In this document: piece by piece, positions 7,714 to 13,695 of the stretch
Position numbering within the stretch: the first letter of the stretch is position 1
Layout: every line of letters starts with the position of its first letter
Source: JAKPAM01 sp047605425
GTDB taxonomy: Bacteria > Pseudomonadota > Gammaproteobacteria > Burkholderiales > Burkholderiaceae_E
Length of the DNA stretch: 14,429 nt
Reading direction: 5' to 3'
Assembly: GCA_047605425.1 (NCBI GenBank)
Contig: JASGFT010000126.1
Span: 1 to 14,429, forward strand
Program-made: the position numbers and the translations under genes
Notes under the pieces: model-generated
Databases searched by the model: none
The model's input: the letters and a program-made list of their open reading frames with translations, nothing else
What the model was told of the DNA's origin: nothing

Positions 7714-8997
7714 ATGCGGACCGTGTGCGGCGCGGTCCTGGCGCTGTACGCGCTGGTTTTCGCGGCCGCCTGCGCTCTGGCTCATTCCGCGCCTGGCGCG
7801 CTGCTGTTGCTCGATGCGCGGCCCGATCGGATCACAGCGGACATCCGCATTCCGCTGTCCGAACTGGAACTGGCCTTCGGGCAGCCGCTGTCGGCCCGGC
7901 CTGGACAAGCCGTGGCGGTCAACGAGGCGGCGCTGCGCCAATACTTGCTCGAGCACGTGCGCGTCATCGCCGGCGATGGCCGCGCGTGGACGGTGCGCCT
8001 GGGCTCGATGCGGGCCGACATCGGCCAGCAGCCGGTCGATCTGATCGTCGAATCCGAGTGGATACCTCCGCCGGGCGCATCGCCGCGCAGATTCACGCTG
8101 CGATACGACGCCGTGGCGCACGAGGTGCCCAACCACATCGCTGTCGTGAGCCTGCGGCGCGACTGGGAATCGGGCATGCTGGCCGCATCGGGCGAATCCG
8201 CCGAGCCAGGCAAATCCGCGCGTGTCCTGGGAACGATCCGCTTCAACCACCACGCCATTCCGGTGGATCTGGGCCCGGGCAGCGCCTGGGCCGGGCTGCG
8301 GGCGTCCGTGGTGTCGGGCATGGCGCACATCGCCGAGGGCACGGACCACCTGCTGTTCCTGCTCGTGCTGCTGCTGCCCGCGCCGTTGGTGGCCGATACG
8401 GCACGCCGACGCTGGGGCGGCTATGGCGGCGCGCGCCATGGTCTGGTGCGACTGCTCCAGATCGTGACGGCCTTCACCATCGGTCACTCGCTGACCCTGG
8501 CGCTGGGCGCGCTCGGTTGGGCACGGCCGCCGTCCGCGCCGGTGGAGATCGTCATCGCGCTGTCGATCCTGGTGTCGGCCCTCCATGCCTGGCGGCCGCT
8601 GTTCGCGGGACGCGAGATGCTCATCGCCGCCGGGTTCGGCCTCGTGCACGGCATGGCGTTTTCCGGCGTGGTGGCGGACATGGGATTGTCGGGCGGTTGG
8701 CTGGCCCAGGCGGTACTCGGGTTCAATCTCGGCATTGAGCTGATGCAGATCGCCATCGTCGCCGTCGTGTTCCCGCTGCTGCTGCTGATGGCGCGCACGC
8801 CCCGGTATGCCGCCGTGCGTGTGCCGCTGGCGGCTTTCGCCGCCGTCGCGGCCGCGGCCTGGCTGCTGGAGCGCATGAGCGGCACGGAAAACGCCTTGGC
8901 GCGCTGGCTCGAGGCGCTGCCCGAACACCCGTTGGCCGTGTTCGCCGCCCTGCTGGCTACCACCGCGGTCGTCACCAGGCTCGGCCGATCCTCGTAG
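7714..8997 (+). CDS. HupE/UreJ-family membrane protein with periplasmic N-terminal domain
   Basis: Integral inner-membrane protein of 427 residues. A signal peptide (to about residue 23, ending ACALAH) precedes a soluble domain of about 180 residues that should be exported. Then come roughly seven hydrophobic segments with the conserved polar motifs of the HupE/UreJ superfamily: GMAHIAEGTDHLLFLL (H205, D211, H212), FTIGHSLTLALG (H258), HAWRP (H291), GLVHGMAF (H312) and GFNLGIELMQ (E342, Q345). Some relatives carry nickel or cobalt near hydrogenase and urease loci, but no such genes are here, and the substrate is unknown. The intramembrane histidines suggest metal binding (inference). It has little ribosome-binding site of its own and starts three bases after the DUF3500 stop, suggesting coupled translation. 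Confidence 0.82.
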   Translation: MRTVCGAVLALYALVFAAACALAHSAPGALLLLDARPDRITADIRIPLSELELAFGQPLSARPGQAVAVNEAALRQYLLEHVRVIAGDGRAWTVRLGSMRADIGQQPVDLIVESEWIPPPGASPRRFTLRYDAVAHEVPNHIAVVSLRRDWESGMLAASGESAEPGKSARVLGTIRFNHHAIPVDLGPGSAWAGLRASVVSGMAHIAEGTDHLLFLLVLLLPAPLVADTARRRWGGYGGARHGLVRLLQIVTAFTIGHSLTLALGALGWARPPSAPVEIVIALSILVSALHAWRPLFAGREMLIAAGFGLVHGMAFSGVVADMGLSGGWLAQAVLGFNLGIELMQIAIVAVVFPLLLLMARTPRYAAVRVPLAAFAAVAAAAWLLERMSGTENALARWLEALPEHPLAVFAALLATTAVVTRLGRSS

Positions 8998-9072
8998 CAC
9001 GTCAATCGCCAGTCGTATTCCCGATACGTCAGGCACGGATAGCGCGACACGGCACGCGCGCCGCAGTCATTG

Positions 9073-9133
9073 CGATGTCGACGCCGACGGATCGGGCGGA
9101 GGATGTGCCGGTCGAGGTTTATCGGCGGTTGGC
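9073..9133 (+). pseudogene. Displaced rsmA 3'-end remnant
   Basis: Sixty-one bases match 6164-6224 of rsmA with seven differences (54/61), mostly at third codon positions. The encoded peptide STPTDRAEDVPVEVYRRLA corresponds to LTPTDRAEDVPVDVYRRLA of the intact gene. Homology stops abruptly on both sides. The frame runs on without resemblance to RsmA until a TAA at 9222-9224. The rest of the 8998-9246 gap shows nothing recognisable. Confidence 0.85.
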
Positions 9134-9246
9134 TCGGGGGGATAGTTCGAACGGGCATGGCTTGCCGCCCAACAAAGGCAGGCCGCATGACAGATCTGTT
9201 GAGGGAGCCGGGAAACGAGGGTAAGGTCACGGCGGTAGCACGCGGC

Positions 9247-9639
9247 TCAGCTTTCCCAGTCTTGCACTTCGATCTGGGGAATACGCTGGAATTCACGGAC
9301 ATTACGGCTGATCAGCGTCAGCTTGCGTGCCCATGCCTGGCCCGCGATCAGTACATCGTAAGGCCCGACGGGCGTGCCTTGCTCTGCCAGCATGGCACGC
9401 AGTTGGCCTGCGCAGCGGGCATCTTCGCGATCGAATTCGAGCAGCTCGAAACGCAGGGCTTCAACCCTACGCAGGTTTTCTTGTCTGCGTTGGCTGTGCC
9501 AGGCACCGTAATACAGTTCGTGCGCCACGATCGAAGGCATGGCGAAATCGCCTGGCAGATGCTGTTGCAGGCGGACCAGCATTGTGGCATGGCCTTTCAT
9601 GATGGCAATGACGGCGTTGGTGTCGAGCAGGTACTTCAA
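9247..9639 (-). CDS. vapC: VapC family PIN-domain ribonuclease toxin
   Basis: Toxin of a type II toxin-antitoxin pair; VapC proteins are Mg-dependent endoribonucleases usually attacking tRNA or rRNA. The 130-residue product has an intact PIN layout: LLDTN with D6, AHELYYGA with E41, GPYDVLIAGQA with D95, then the typical SRNVREFQRIP and final EVQDW. The start is TTG at 9639-9637, overlapping the vapB TGA as TTGA, which suggests coupled and weak initiation, as suits a toxin. No truncation is visible. The RNA target cannot be told from sequence. Confidence 0.92.
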   Translation of the reverse strand: MKYLLDTNAVIAIMKGHATMLVRLQQHLPGDFAMPSIVAHELYYGAWHSQRRQENLRRVEALRFELLEFDREDARCAGQLRAMLAEQGTPVGPYDVLIAGQAWARKLTLISRNVREFQRIPQIEVQDWES

Positions 9640-9878
9640 CGGAAGAAGTCCAGATTCGTGCGCTGCTGCTGCGGCATGTCCTGCTCGGCAGCCTCGACGA
9701 AATCTCTATCGAGCGGCCCTTGCACGTCCTGGAGCCAGCTCCAGTCGGTGGCCACCGGCTCCAGAATGACTGCTTCGCCGTGGCGCCGGATGCGTACTTC
9801 ATCGGCTGCAAAGCGGAAGTCCTTGGGTAGCCGCACGGCCTGCGAACGGCCCGACCAGAAAATCCTGGCAGTGCGCAT
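9636..9878 (-). CDS. vapB: VapB antitoxin (AbrB/SpoVT type)
   Basis: Eighty-residue antitoxin that should neutralise the adjoining VapC and bind the operon promoter. The N-terminal swapped-hairpin DNA-binding part is recognisable in ARIFWSGRSQAVRLPKDFRF and VRIRRHGEAVILEP (residues 4-41). The C-terminal tail, ending in QRTNLDFFR, is the expected toxin-binding segment. The ATG at 9878 is preceded by AAGGAG at a good distance, a much stronger initiation signal than the TTG of vapC, consistent with antitoxin excess. Two palindromes lie just upstream (9892-9927). Confidence 0.92.
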   Translation of the reverse strand: MRTARIFWSGRSQAVRLPKDFRFAADEVRIRRHGEAVILEPVATDWSWLQDVQGPLDRDFVEAAEQDMPQQQRTNLDFFR

Positions 9879-9891
9879 GTCACGCTCCTTG

Positions 9892-9927
9892 AAAGATATA
9901 TCTTTTTGCAGTATACCAATGATTGGT
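9892..9927 (-). promoter_or_regulatory. Probable vapBC operator/promoter with two palindromes
   Basis: AAAGATATATCTTT (9892-9905) is a perfect 14-bp palindrome. ACCAAT-G-ATTGGT (9915-9927) is a second one. Between them, on the minus strand, TATACT (9915-9910) resembles a -10 box; I see no convincing -35. This AT-rich island stands out from its surroundings and is placed for autoregulation by VapB/VapBC. Confidence 0.6.
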
Positions 9928-10092
9928 CGGCAAAGCTAGGCAATGAAAGGGTGCCATCGATGCCCGCGCCCCTTGATCGAGCTGAGCGGCATTCGCATCG
10001 GGTCGATGCCGCTGAAGGTCCTGCCCAGGCCCAGCAGGCAGTCGTTCAGGATCTGCTCGCAGGCTTGCATGTTGGGCAGCGGAACTATCGGC

Positions 10093-10431
10093 AGCACCTG
10101 GGCGCTGGCCAAGATGAACATGTTCCTGCACGGTGAGGACAAGGCCGACGACAAGGTGCTCTTCATCGATGCGAGCCGCGACTTCGAGGCAGGCAAGAAT
10201 CAGAACGTGTTGCGCGAGGCCGACCTGCAGCGCATCCTGGACACCGCCGCCGCCCGCCAGGCCGTGGCGCGCTATGCCCACCCGGCCACGCCGGCCGAGA
10301 TTGCCGAGAACGACTTCAACCTGAACATTCCCCGCTACGTCGACACCTTCGAGGAAGAGGCCGAGATCGACCTGATGGCCGTGCGGCGTGAGCGCGAGCG
10401 ATTGAAGGCCGAACTGGCGCGGCTTACAGAA
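10093..10431 (+). pseudogene. Type I restriction-modification DNA methyltransferase remnant (hsdM)
   Basis: Remnant of an HsdM adenine methyltransferase. STWALAKMNMFLHGED matches the conserved helix of the catalytic domain. It is followed almost at once by VLFIDASRDFEAGKNQN and then EIAENDFNLNIPRYVDTFEE, both from the C-terminal part of HsdM. In intact family members these blocks are separated by well over 100 residues, including the NPPF catalytic motif, so there is a large internal deletion. The N-terminal half is also missing, and the 3' end is cut after AELARL, where rhuM sequence begins in another frame. It cannot be an active methyltransferase. The 165 bases upstream, to the vapB operator, hold no gene I can identify. 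Confidence 0.85.
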
Positions 10432-10627
10432 CAAGCTGCACTGGGCCATCCACGAGCAGACGGCGGCCGAAGTCATCTACAGCCGCGCCGATGCGCGCAA
10501 GGACCACATGGGGCTCACCTCGTGGAAGGACGCGCCGCTGGGCAAGATCCAGAAGTTCGACGTGGTCGTGGCCAAGAACTACCTCACCGAGAGCGAGATG
10601 GCGCAACTGCAGCGCCTGGTGTCCGCG
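10424..10627 (+). pseudogene. RhuM-family protein C-terminal fragment
   Basis: Reading frame 2 from about 10424 encodes LQNKLHWAIHEQTAAEVIYS, then RADA, MGLTSWK and VAKNYLTESEMAQLQRLVSAYL. These are conserved blocks of the C-terminal part of RhuM ('virulence RhuM') proteins, a family of unknown function often found inside type I restriction loci. Only about 68 codons survive. The 5' side fuses to hsdM sequence. The 3' side runs in frame into a PepSY-type membrane protein. The hsdM-rhuM order is compatible with one decayed restriction locus. Confidence 0.75.
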
Positions 10628-11121
10628 TACCTCGGCATCCTGCATGAGATCAAGTTCGCCGGCCCGGTGCTGCGCTGGCTGTACTTCCTGATGAGCGCAG
10701 GCTGCTGCATGATGATCGCCATCGGCCTTATCTTGTGGACGGTGAAACGACGCGACAAGGCGCTGAAGCTGGTGAAGAAGGACGCCTTCGACCACCGCCG
10801 GATGTGGGGCTGGCGCATCGCCGAGGCGCTCAACGTGGGCACCGTGGCCGGCATCCTCACCGCCACGGCGGCCATGTTCTGGAGCAACCGGTTGATTCCG
10901 GCCCACATGCCGGGGCGCGATGCGTGGGAAATCCGCGTGTCTTCTATACGTGGCTGCTGTGCGGGCTGTGGGCGCTGGTGCGCGTGCGGTGGTGACCTGA
11001 CCATGCTCTGGGTGCGGGCGTGCTGCTGGCAATCACGGCACGCAAGGTTAGCAAGAAGCCGCGCCCGGCCTTGCCGCAGCGCCGCCAGCCGAAGGTTGCG
11101 GCGGAAGGGAGCCCGGCATGA
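10628..11121 (+). pseudogene. PepSY-associated membrane protein, 5'-truncated and frameshifted
   Basis: C-terminal part of an iron-uptake-associated PepSY membrane protein. VLRWLYFL and the membrane segment ending GLILWTVKRR are typical of this group, followed by FDHRRMWGWRIAEALNVG and a further membrane segment ending MFWSNRL. The N-terminal half is gone, replaced by rhuM sequence. Near 10937-10941 the frame shifts (EIRV in frame 2 continues as FYTWLLCGLWALVRVRW in frame 1). A TGA at 10993-10995 then interrupts the shifted frame before a basic tail (ARKVSKKPRP). The original stop at 11119-11121 still overlaps the DUF3649 start as ATGA, showing the ancestral operon. Confidence 0.78.
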
Positions 11122-11408
11122 AGACGCAGGCGCCCTCATGGGCCGCGGGCCTGGCCATCGCCTCACGCGCACTCTGCGCTTTGCTGGGCGGTTACGCGCT
11201 GGCTTCGGCCTTCACCGCGTTCTTCTCGCTGGCCCTGCCGCTGCATCGCTCAGAGGCGGTGCTGACGGCCAGCATGCTGAGCTTTGCCGTCTACACGGCG
11301 GCAGCCATCTTCGTCTTCAGCGCCCGCAGCGCCACGCGCGCCTGGGCCTGGACGCTGGGCCCTGCGGCGCTGCTGGCCGCCGGCGTGTTCGCCGTCAAGG
11401 GGCTGTGA
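11118..11408 (+). CDS. DUF3649 family small membrane protein
   Basis: Small inner-membrane protein of 96 residues with three hydrophobic segments (about 13-35, 45-65 and 72-92) and the sequence style of DUF3649. Genes of this family sit in proteobacterial iron/siderophore uptake operons beside PepSY and DUF3325 genes, as here. Its biochemical role is not established. The ATG overlaps the stop of the decayed PepSY gene (ATGA), and its own TGA shares one base with the next ATG, so three genes were once translationally coupled. The frame is intact, but any promoter ahead of the PepSY gene has been lost. Confidence 0.72.
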   Translation: MKTQAPSWAAGLAIASRALCALLGGYALASAFTAFFSLALPLHRSEAVLTASMLSFAVYTAAAIFVFSARSATRAWAWTLGPAALLAAGVFAVKGL

Positions 11409-11686
11409 TGCATGCACTGGCCTTGCTGCTGGCCCTGATGGGCTTCACCGCCCTGTGCCTGGGGGTGGAGAAGCACCACGCCGAACACCTGCGCCAGCCG
11501 CCCACGCCGTGGCGCCTGCGCGGGCTGCGCGTGTTGGGCTGGTCATGCCTGGTGCTTTCCTTCGCCGCCAGCGTGGTCTCCGCGGGGTGGCAGATCGGGC
11601 CGCTGCTGTGGTTCGGCTGGTTGTCGGTGGCCGGCTATGCGCTGGTGTTCGCCAAGCCGTGGCTGCGGCGGAAAGCGGGTGGGTGA
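11408..11686 (+). CDS. DUF3325 family small membrane protein
   Basis: Small membrane protein of 92 residues. The N-terminal hydrophobic segment contains LGVEKHH, a motif I associate with DUF3325; a short basic loop (PPTPWRLRGLR) and two more membrane segments follow, ending in a basic tail. It overlaps the DUF3649 stop by one base. Family members accompany PepSY and DUF3649 proteins in siderophore-receptor gene clusters; the precise function is unknown. The same reading frame is open upstream to 10508, but that is coincidence with the rhuM/PepSY scar rather than one long protein. Confidence 0.72.
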   Translation: MHALALLLALMGFTALCLGVEKHHAEHLRQPPTPWRLRGLRVLGWSCLVLSFAASVVSAGWQIGPLLWFGWLSVAGYALVFAKPWLRRKAGG

Positions 11687-11699
11687 TGGCGAGGCGGGC

Positions 11700-12116
11700 T
11701 TATTCGGCCAGAAACTGCCTGATCGAGAGGATGCGGATGCCCTGGTATGGATCCATGCCGAGCAGGTCTTTCTTGTCGCCGGAGACGAGCATGACGGCAC
11801 GGGCATCCAGCGCCAGGGCCAGGAACTTGTCGTCCTAGGGGTCGGCGCAGTCGGCGACGCTGCGGGTGACTTCCACGAGCCTGACGGCTTCGGCATACGC
11901 CTTGGCATATTGCAGGCGATCCAACCGTGGCAGGTACCGGTCGAACTTGTCGCGGCTGAGCACGTCGTGCAACTCATCCAAGGTCTGGCGCGAGGCCGCT
12001 ACGTCGAAGCCCAGCAGGGCCTTGCGCACGGCCTGCGCGGCGGTGCCGTCAGGGCGCAAGAAGGCGCTGACAACCAGATTGGTGTCGAGCACCAGCGTTT
12101 CACGACGGCTCGTCAT
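11700..12116 (-). pseudogene. PIN-domain toxin interrupted by a TAG stop
   Basis: Toxin partner of the Phd-like antitoxin upstream, of the 'putative toxin component, PIN family' type. The start is followed by VLDTN (D11), and LDELHDVL supplies E48. After ADCADP the frame meets TAG at 11837-11835. Reading through it continues perfectly: DDKFLALALDARAVMLVSGD, then KKDLL, ending QFLAE and TAA at 11700. Intact relatives carry the DDKF and GDKDLL acidic residues needed for metal binding, so the 93-residue stopped product lacks half the active site. Family members often have a lysine at the stop position, and AAG to TAG is one substitution. It is probably inactive unless the stop is read through. 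Confidence 0.85.
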
Positions 12117-12369
12117 CTTCAGCGATCAGCCGGTTGACCTCCTGCTGCGAGAGCTTCGCGGCGGCGGGCGTGGGCTGCGCCTGCTGGAGCATGCGGGCCA
12201 GGCGCCTGGCGGCGAATTCGCGCAGGATGTCTTCCGCATCGCCCGTGTCGGGGATCAGCAGAAAGGCCGGGCGGCCATGCCGGGTGATGCGCACGCCCTC
12301 GCCGGCGGCCACCATGTCGGCCACGGCGCCAAAGCTTTTTTGCACTTCGCGGGAGCTGATGGTTTTCAT
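12100..12369 (-). CDS. Phd/YefM family antitoxin
   Basis: Antitoxin of 89 residues with the Phd/YefM N-terminal DNA-binding fold: ISSREVQKSFGAVADMV and the conserved VRITRHGRPAFLLIP. The C-terminal helix-rich tail (QQEVNRLIAEDDEPS) would contact the toxin. AGGAG lies at a suitable distance before the ATG at 12369. It overlaps the PIN toxin start by 17 bases, a coupled type II arrangement. It appears intact although its toxin is broken, so it may persist as a regulator or as protection against related toxins (inference). Confidence 0.88.
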   Translation of the reverse strand: MKTISSREVQKSFGAVADMVAAGEGVRITRHGRPAFLLIPDTGDAEDILREFAARRLARMLQQAQPTPAAAKLSQQEVNRLIAEDDEPS

Positions 12370-12394
12370 AGGCCATCTCCTGTGGGGAGTTGTG

Positions 12395-12423
12395 CGGAAT
12401 ATCTGGATTGTACGGATATTCCG
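12395..12423. promoter_or_regulatory. Inverted repeat between phd-like gene and macA-like gene
   Basis: Perfect 9-bp inverted repeat CGGAATATC (12395-12403) and GATATTCCG (12415-12423) with an 11-base spacer. The spacer contains, on the minus strand, TACAAT (12412-12407), a -10-like box with a weak TGGGCA 18 bases upstream. The position suits autoregulation of the antitoxin-toxin operon. It could also affect the divergent macA-like gene, whose GTG is 33 bases away. Confidence 0.55.
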
Positions 12424-12455
12424 TATCTTGTGCCCACAGCGAAGAGGGCGAAACC

Positions 12456-13304
12456 GTGATTCGCTGGCCTCGAACGCCGGAAGCGCGCTGGGCTCTGATC
12501 GTGCTCGTCTCCGTGGGGTTGGCGCTTGTGCTCTGGTGGGGCTTCTTCCGCACCGTCGAGCACGTGCAGACCGAGCTCGTGCGCCGCGGCAGCATCGAGA
12601 GCGCCGTCACCGCGCTGGGCGTGTTGCAGCCGCAGAAGTACGTGGACGTGGGTGCCCAGGTCTCGGGCCAGATCAAGCGCATCGCCGTGCAGGCGGGCGA
12701 CGTGGTGAAGAAAGGCGAACTGCTGCTGGAGATCGACCCAGCCATCCAGCAGGCCACGGTGCAAGCCAACCGCGCCACGCTGGCGAGCCTGCGCGCCCAG
12801 TTGGCCGAACAGGAGGCGCAGCGCGACCTTGCCCGCCAGCAGGCCGAGCGCCAGCAGCAGATGGCGCGCGACGGCTCCACCCGGCTGGAAGACGTGCAGA
12901 CCGCCCAGGCCAAGCTGCGCATCGCGCTGGCGCGCATCGACAGCCTGAAGGCGCAGATCGACGGCGCGCAGTCCACGCTGCGGGGCAACGAGGCGCTGCT
13001 GGGCTATACGCGCATCTATGCGCCCATCGCCGGGACGGTGGTGACGCTGGACGCGAGCGAGGGCCAGACCCTGAACGCCACCTATCAGACGCCCAACGTG
13101 ATGCGCATTGCGGACCTCTCGCGCATGACGGTGTGGACGGAGGTGTCGGAGGCGGATGTGGGCCGCATCCGCCCTGGCATGCCGGCTTACTTCACGACGC
13201 TCGGCCTGCAAGACGAAGCCGGTCGGTCGCGCCGTTGGGATGGCACGCTGCGGCAAGTGCTGCCTGCGCCTCCCGCCAGGCCCGGCGCAGCCGCCGCGGG
13301 CAGC
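12456..13304 (+). pseudogene. MacA-like efflux periplasmic adaptor, 3'-truncated
   Basis: N-terminal three quarters of a MacA-type membrane fusion protein, which would link an ABC exporter (MacB) to an outer-membrane channel. From a GTG at 12456 (GAGG element upstream) come one membrane anchor at about residues 12-30, a lipoyl-like half (VDVGAQVSGQIKRI, GDVVKKGELLLEID), a long coiled-coil hairpin (about 90-180), YTRIYAPIAGTV and the beta-barrel region with VWTEVSEADVGRIRPGM. Sequence is convincing to about WDGTLRQVLPAPP; at roughly 13300 it meets abiEii sequence in the opposite orientation. The C-terminal membrane-proximal domain and any macB are missing. Siderophore-export MacA homologues are plausible relatives, given the iron-linked remnants upstream. 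Confidence 0.82.
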
Positions 13305-13695
13305 GCACCAAGGCTTCCTGGATCACTGGTTGCACGTTCTGTGCGATCCAGTCGGGTAGTCGGCGCCGTACGGCCTGCGTCCACTTGTTGGCCTGACTGC
13401 GGCTGACTGGCAGATCGTTACCGTCGCTGATCAAGTCCGGGATTAGCTTGCGGATGTCGTAGGTCAGGTCGAGGTCTTCGGAGAAGCGGTCGATGACCTT
13501 ATAGACCTTCGACAGTGACGTGCCGCCCTTGAAGGTCAGGAGGGCAGACAGAGGCGACTCGAACAGAGCGCGCAACGTCCACACCACCCACACGTCCTTT
13601 TCGAGCAGGTGGGCGGGACGGCCGGATTCGGCTCGGCCGTGTTCCAGCGCTTCACGTTGATCCTTCTTGCTCAGGTCGAAGAAGTCTTCAGCCAC
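13305..13695 (-). pseudogene. AbiEii nucleotidyltransferase toxin, 3'-truncated
   Basis: Toxin component of an AbiE-type (type IV) toxin-antitoxin/abortive-infection system; intact AbiEii is a nucleotidyltransferase that blocks growth of phage-infected cells. The GTG at 13695 overlaps the abiEi stop in GTGGCTGA, the usual coupled layout. Motifs present: FKGGTSLSKVY (GGTSLS at residues 57-62) and RFSEDLDLTYD (D74, D76), the metal/nucleotide-binding core. Resemblance fades after about QPVIQEAL (residue 130), where the macA-like fragment begins on the other strand; family members are roughly twice as long. The catalytic helical domain is lost, so toxicity is unlikely. Confidence 0.83.

Noticed and set aside
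9014..9028. Small stem CGTAT/ATACG after the HupE-like gene as a terminator
   Set aside because: The stem is only five base pairs, is not GC-rich and has no T-run after it.
7201..9036. 611-codon open frame on the minus strand
   Set aside because: Antisense to the DUF3500 and HupE-like genes, whose membrane and lipobox features are clear; the product is Arg/Gln/His-rich and unlike any family.
9075..9224. 49-codon frame starting at the duplicated rsmA tail
   Set aside because: Only the first 19-20 codons resemble RsmA; the rest is unrelated and there is no ribosome-binding site. Treated as a remnant, not a gene.
9936..10196. Minus-strand frame with protein-like wording (PNMQACEQILNDCLLGLGRT)
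   Set aside because: It looks less random than most shadows, but I cannot match it to a family, and its first part is antisense to clear hsdM sequence. Left unassigned; a translated search of 9930-10095 would settle it.
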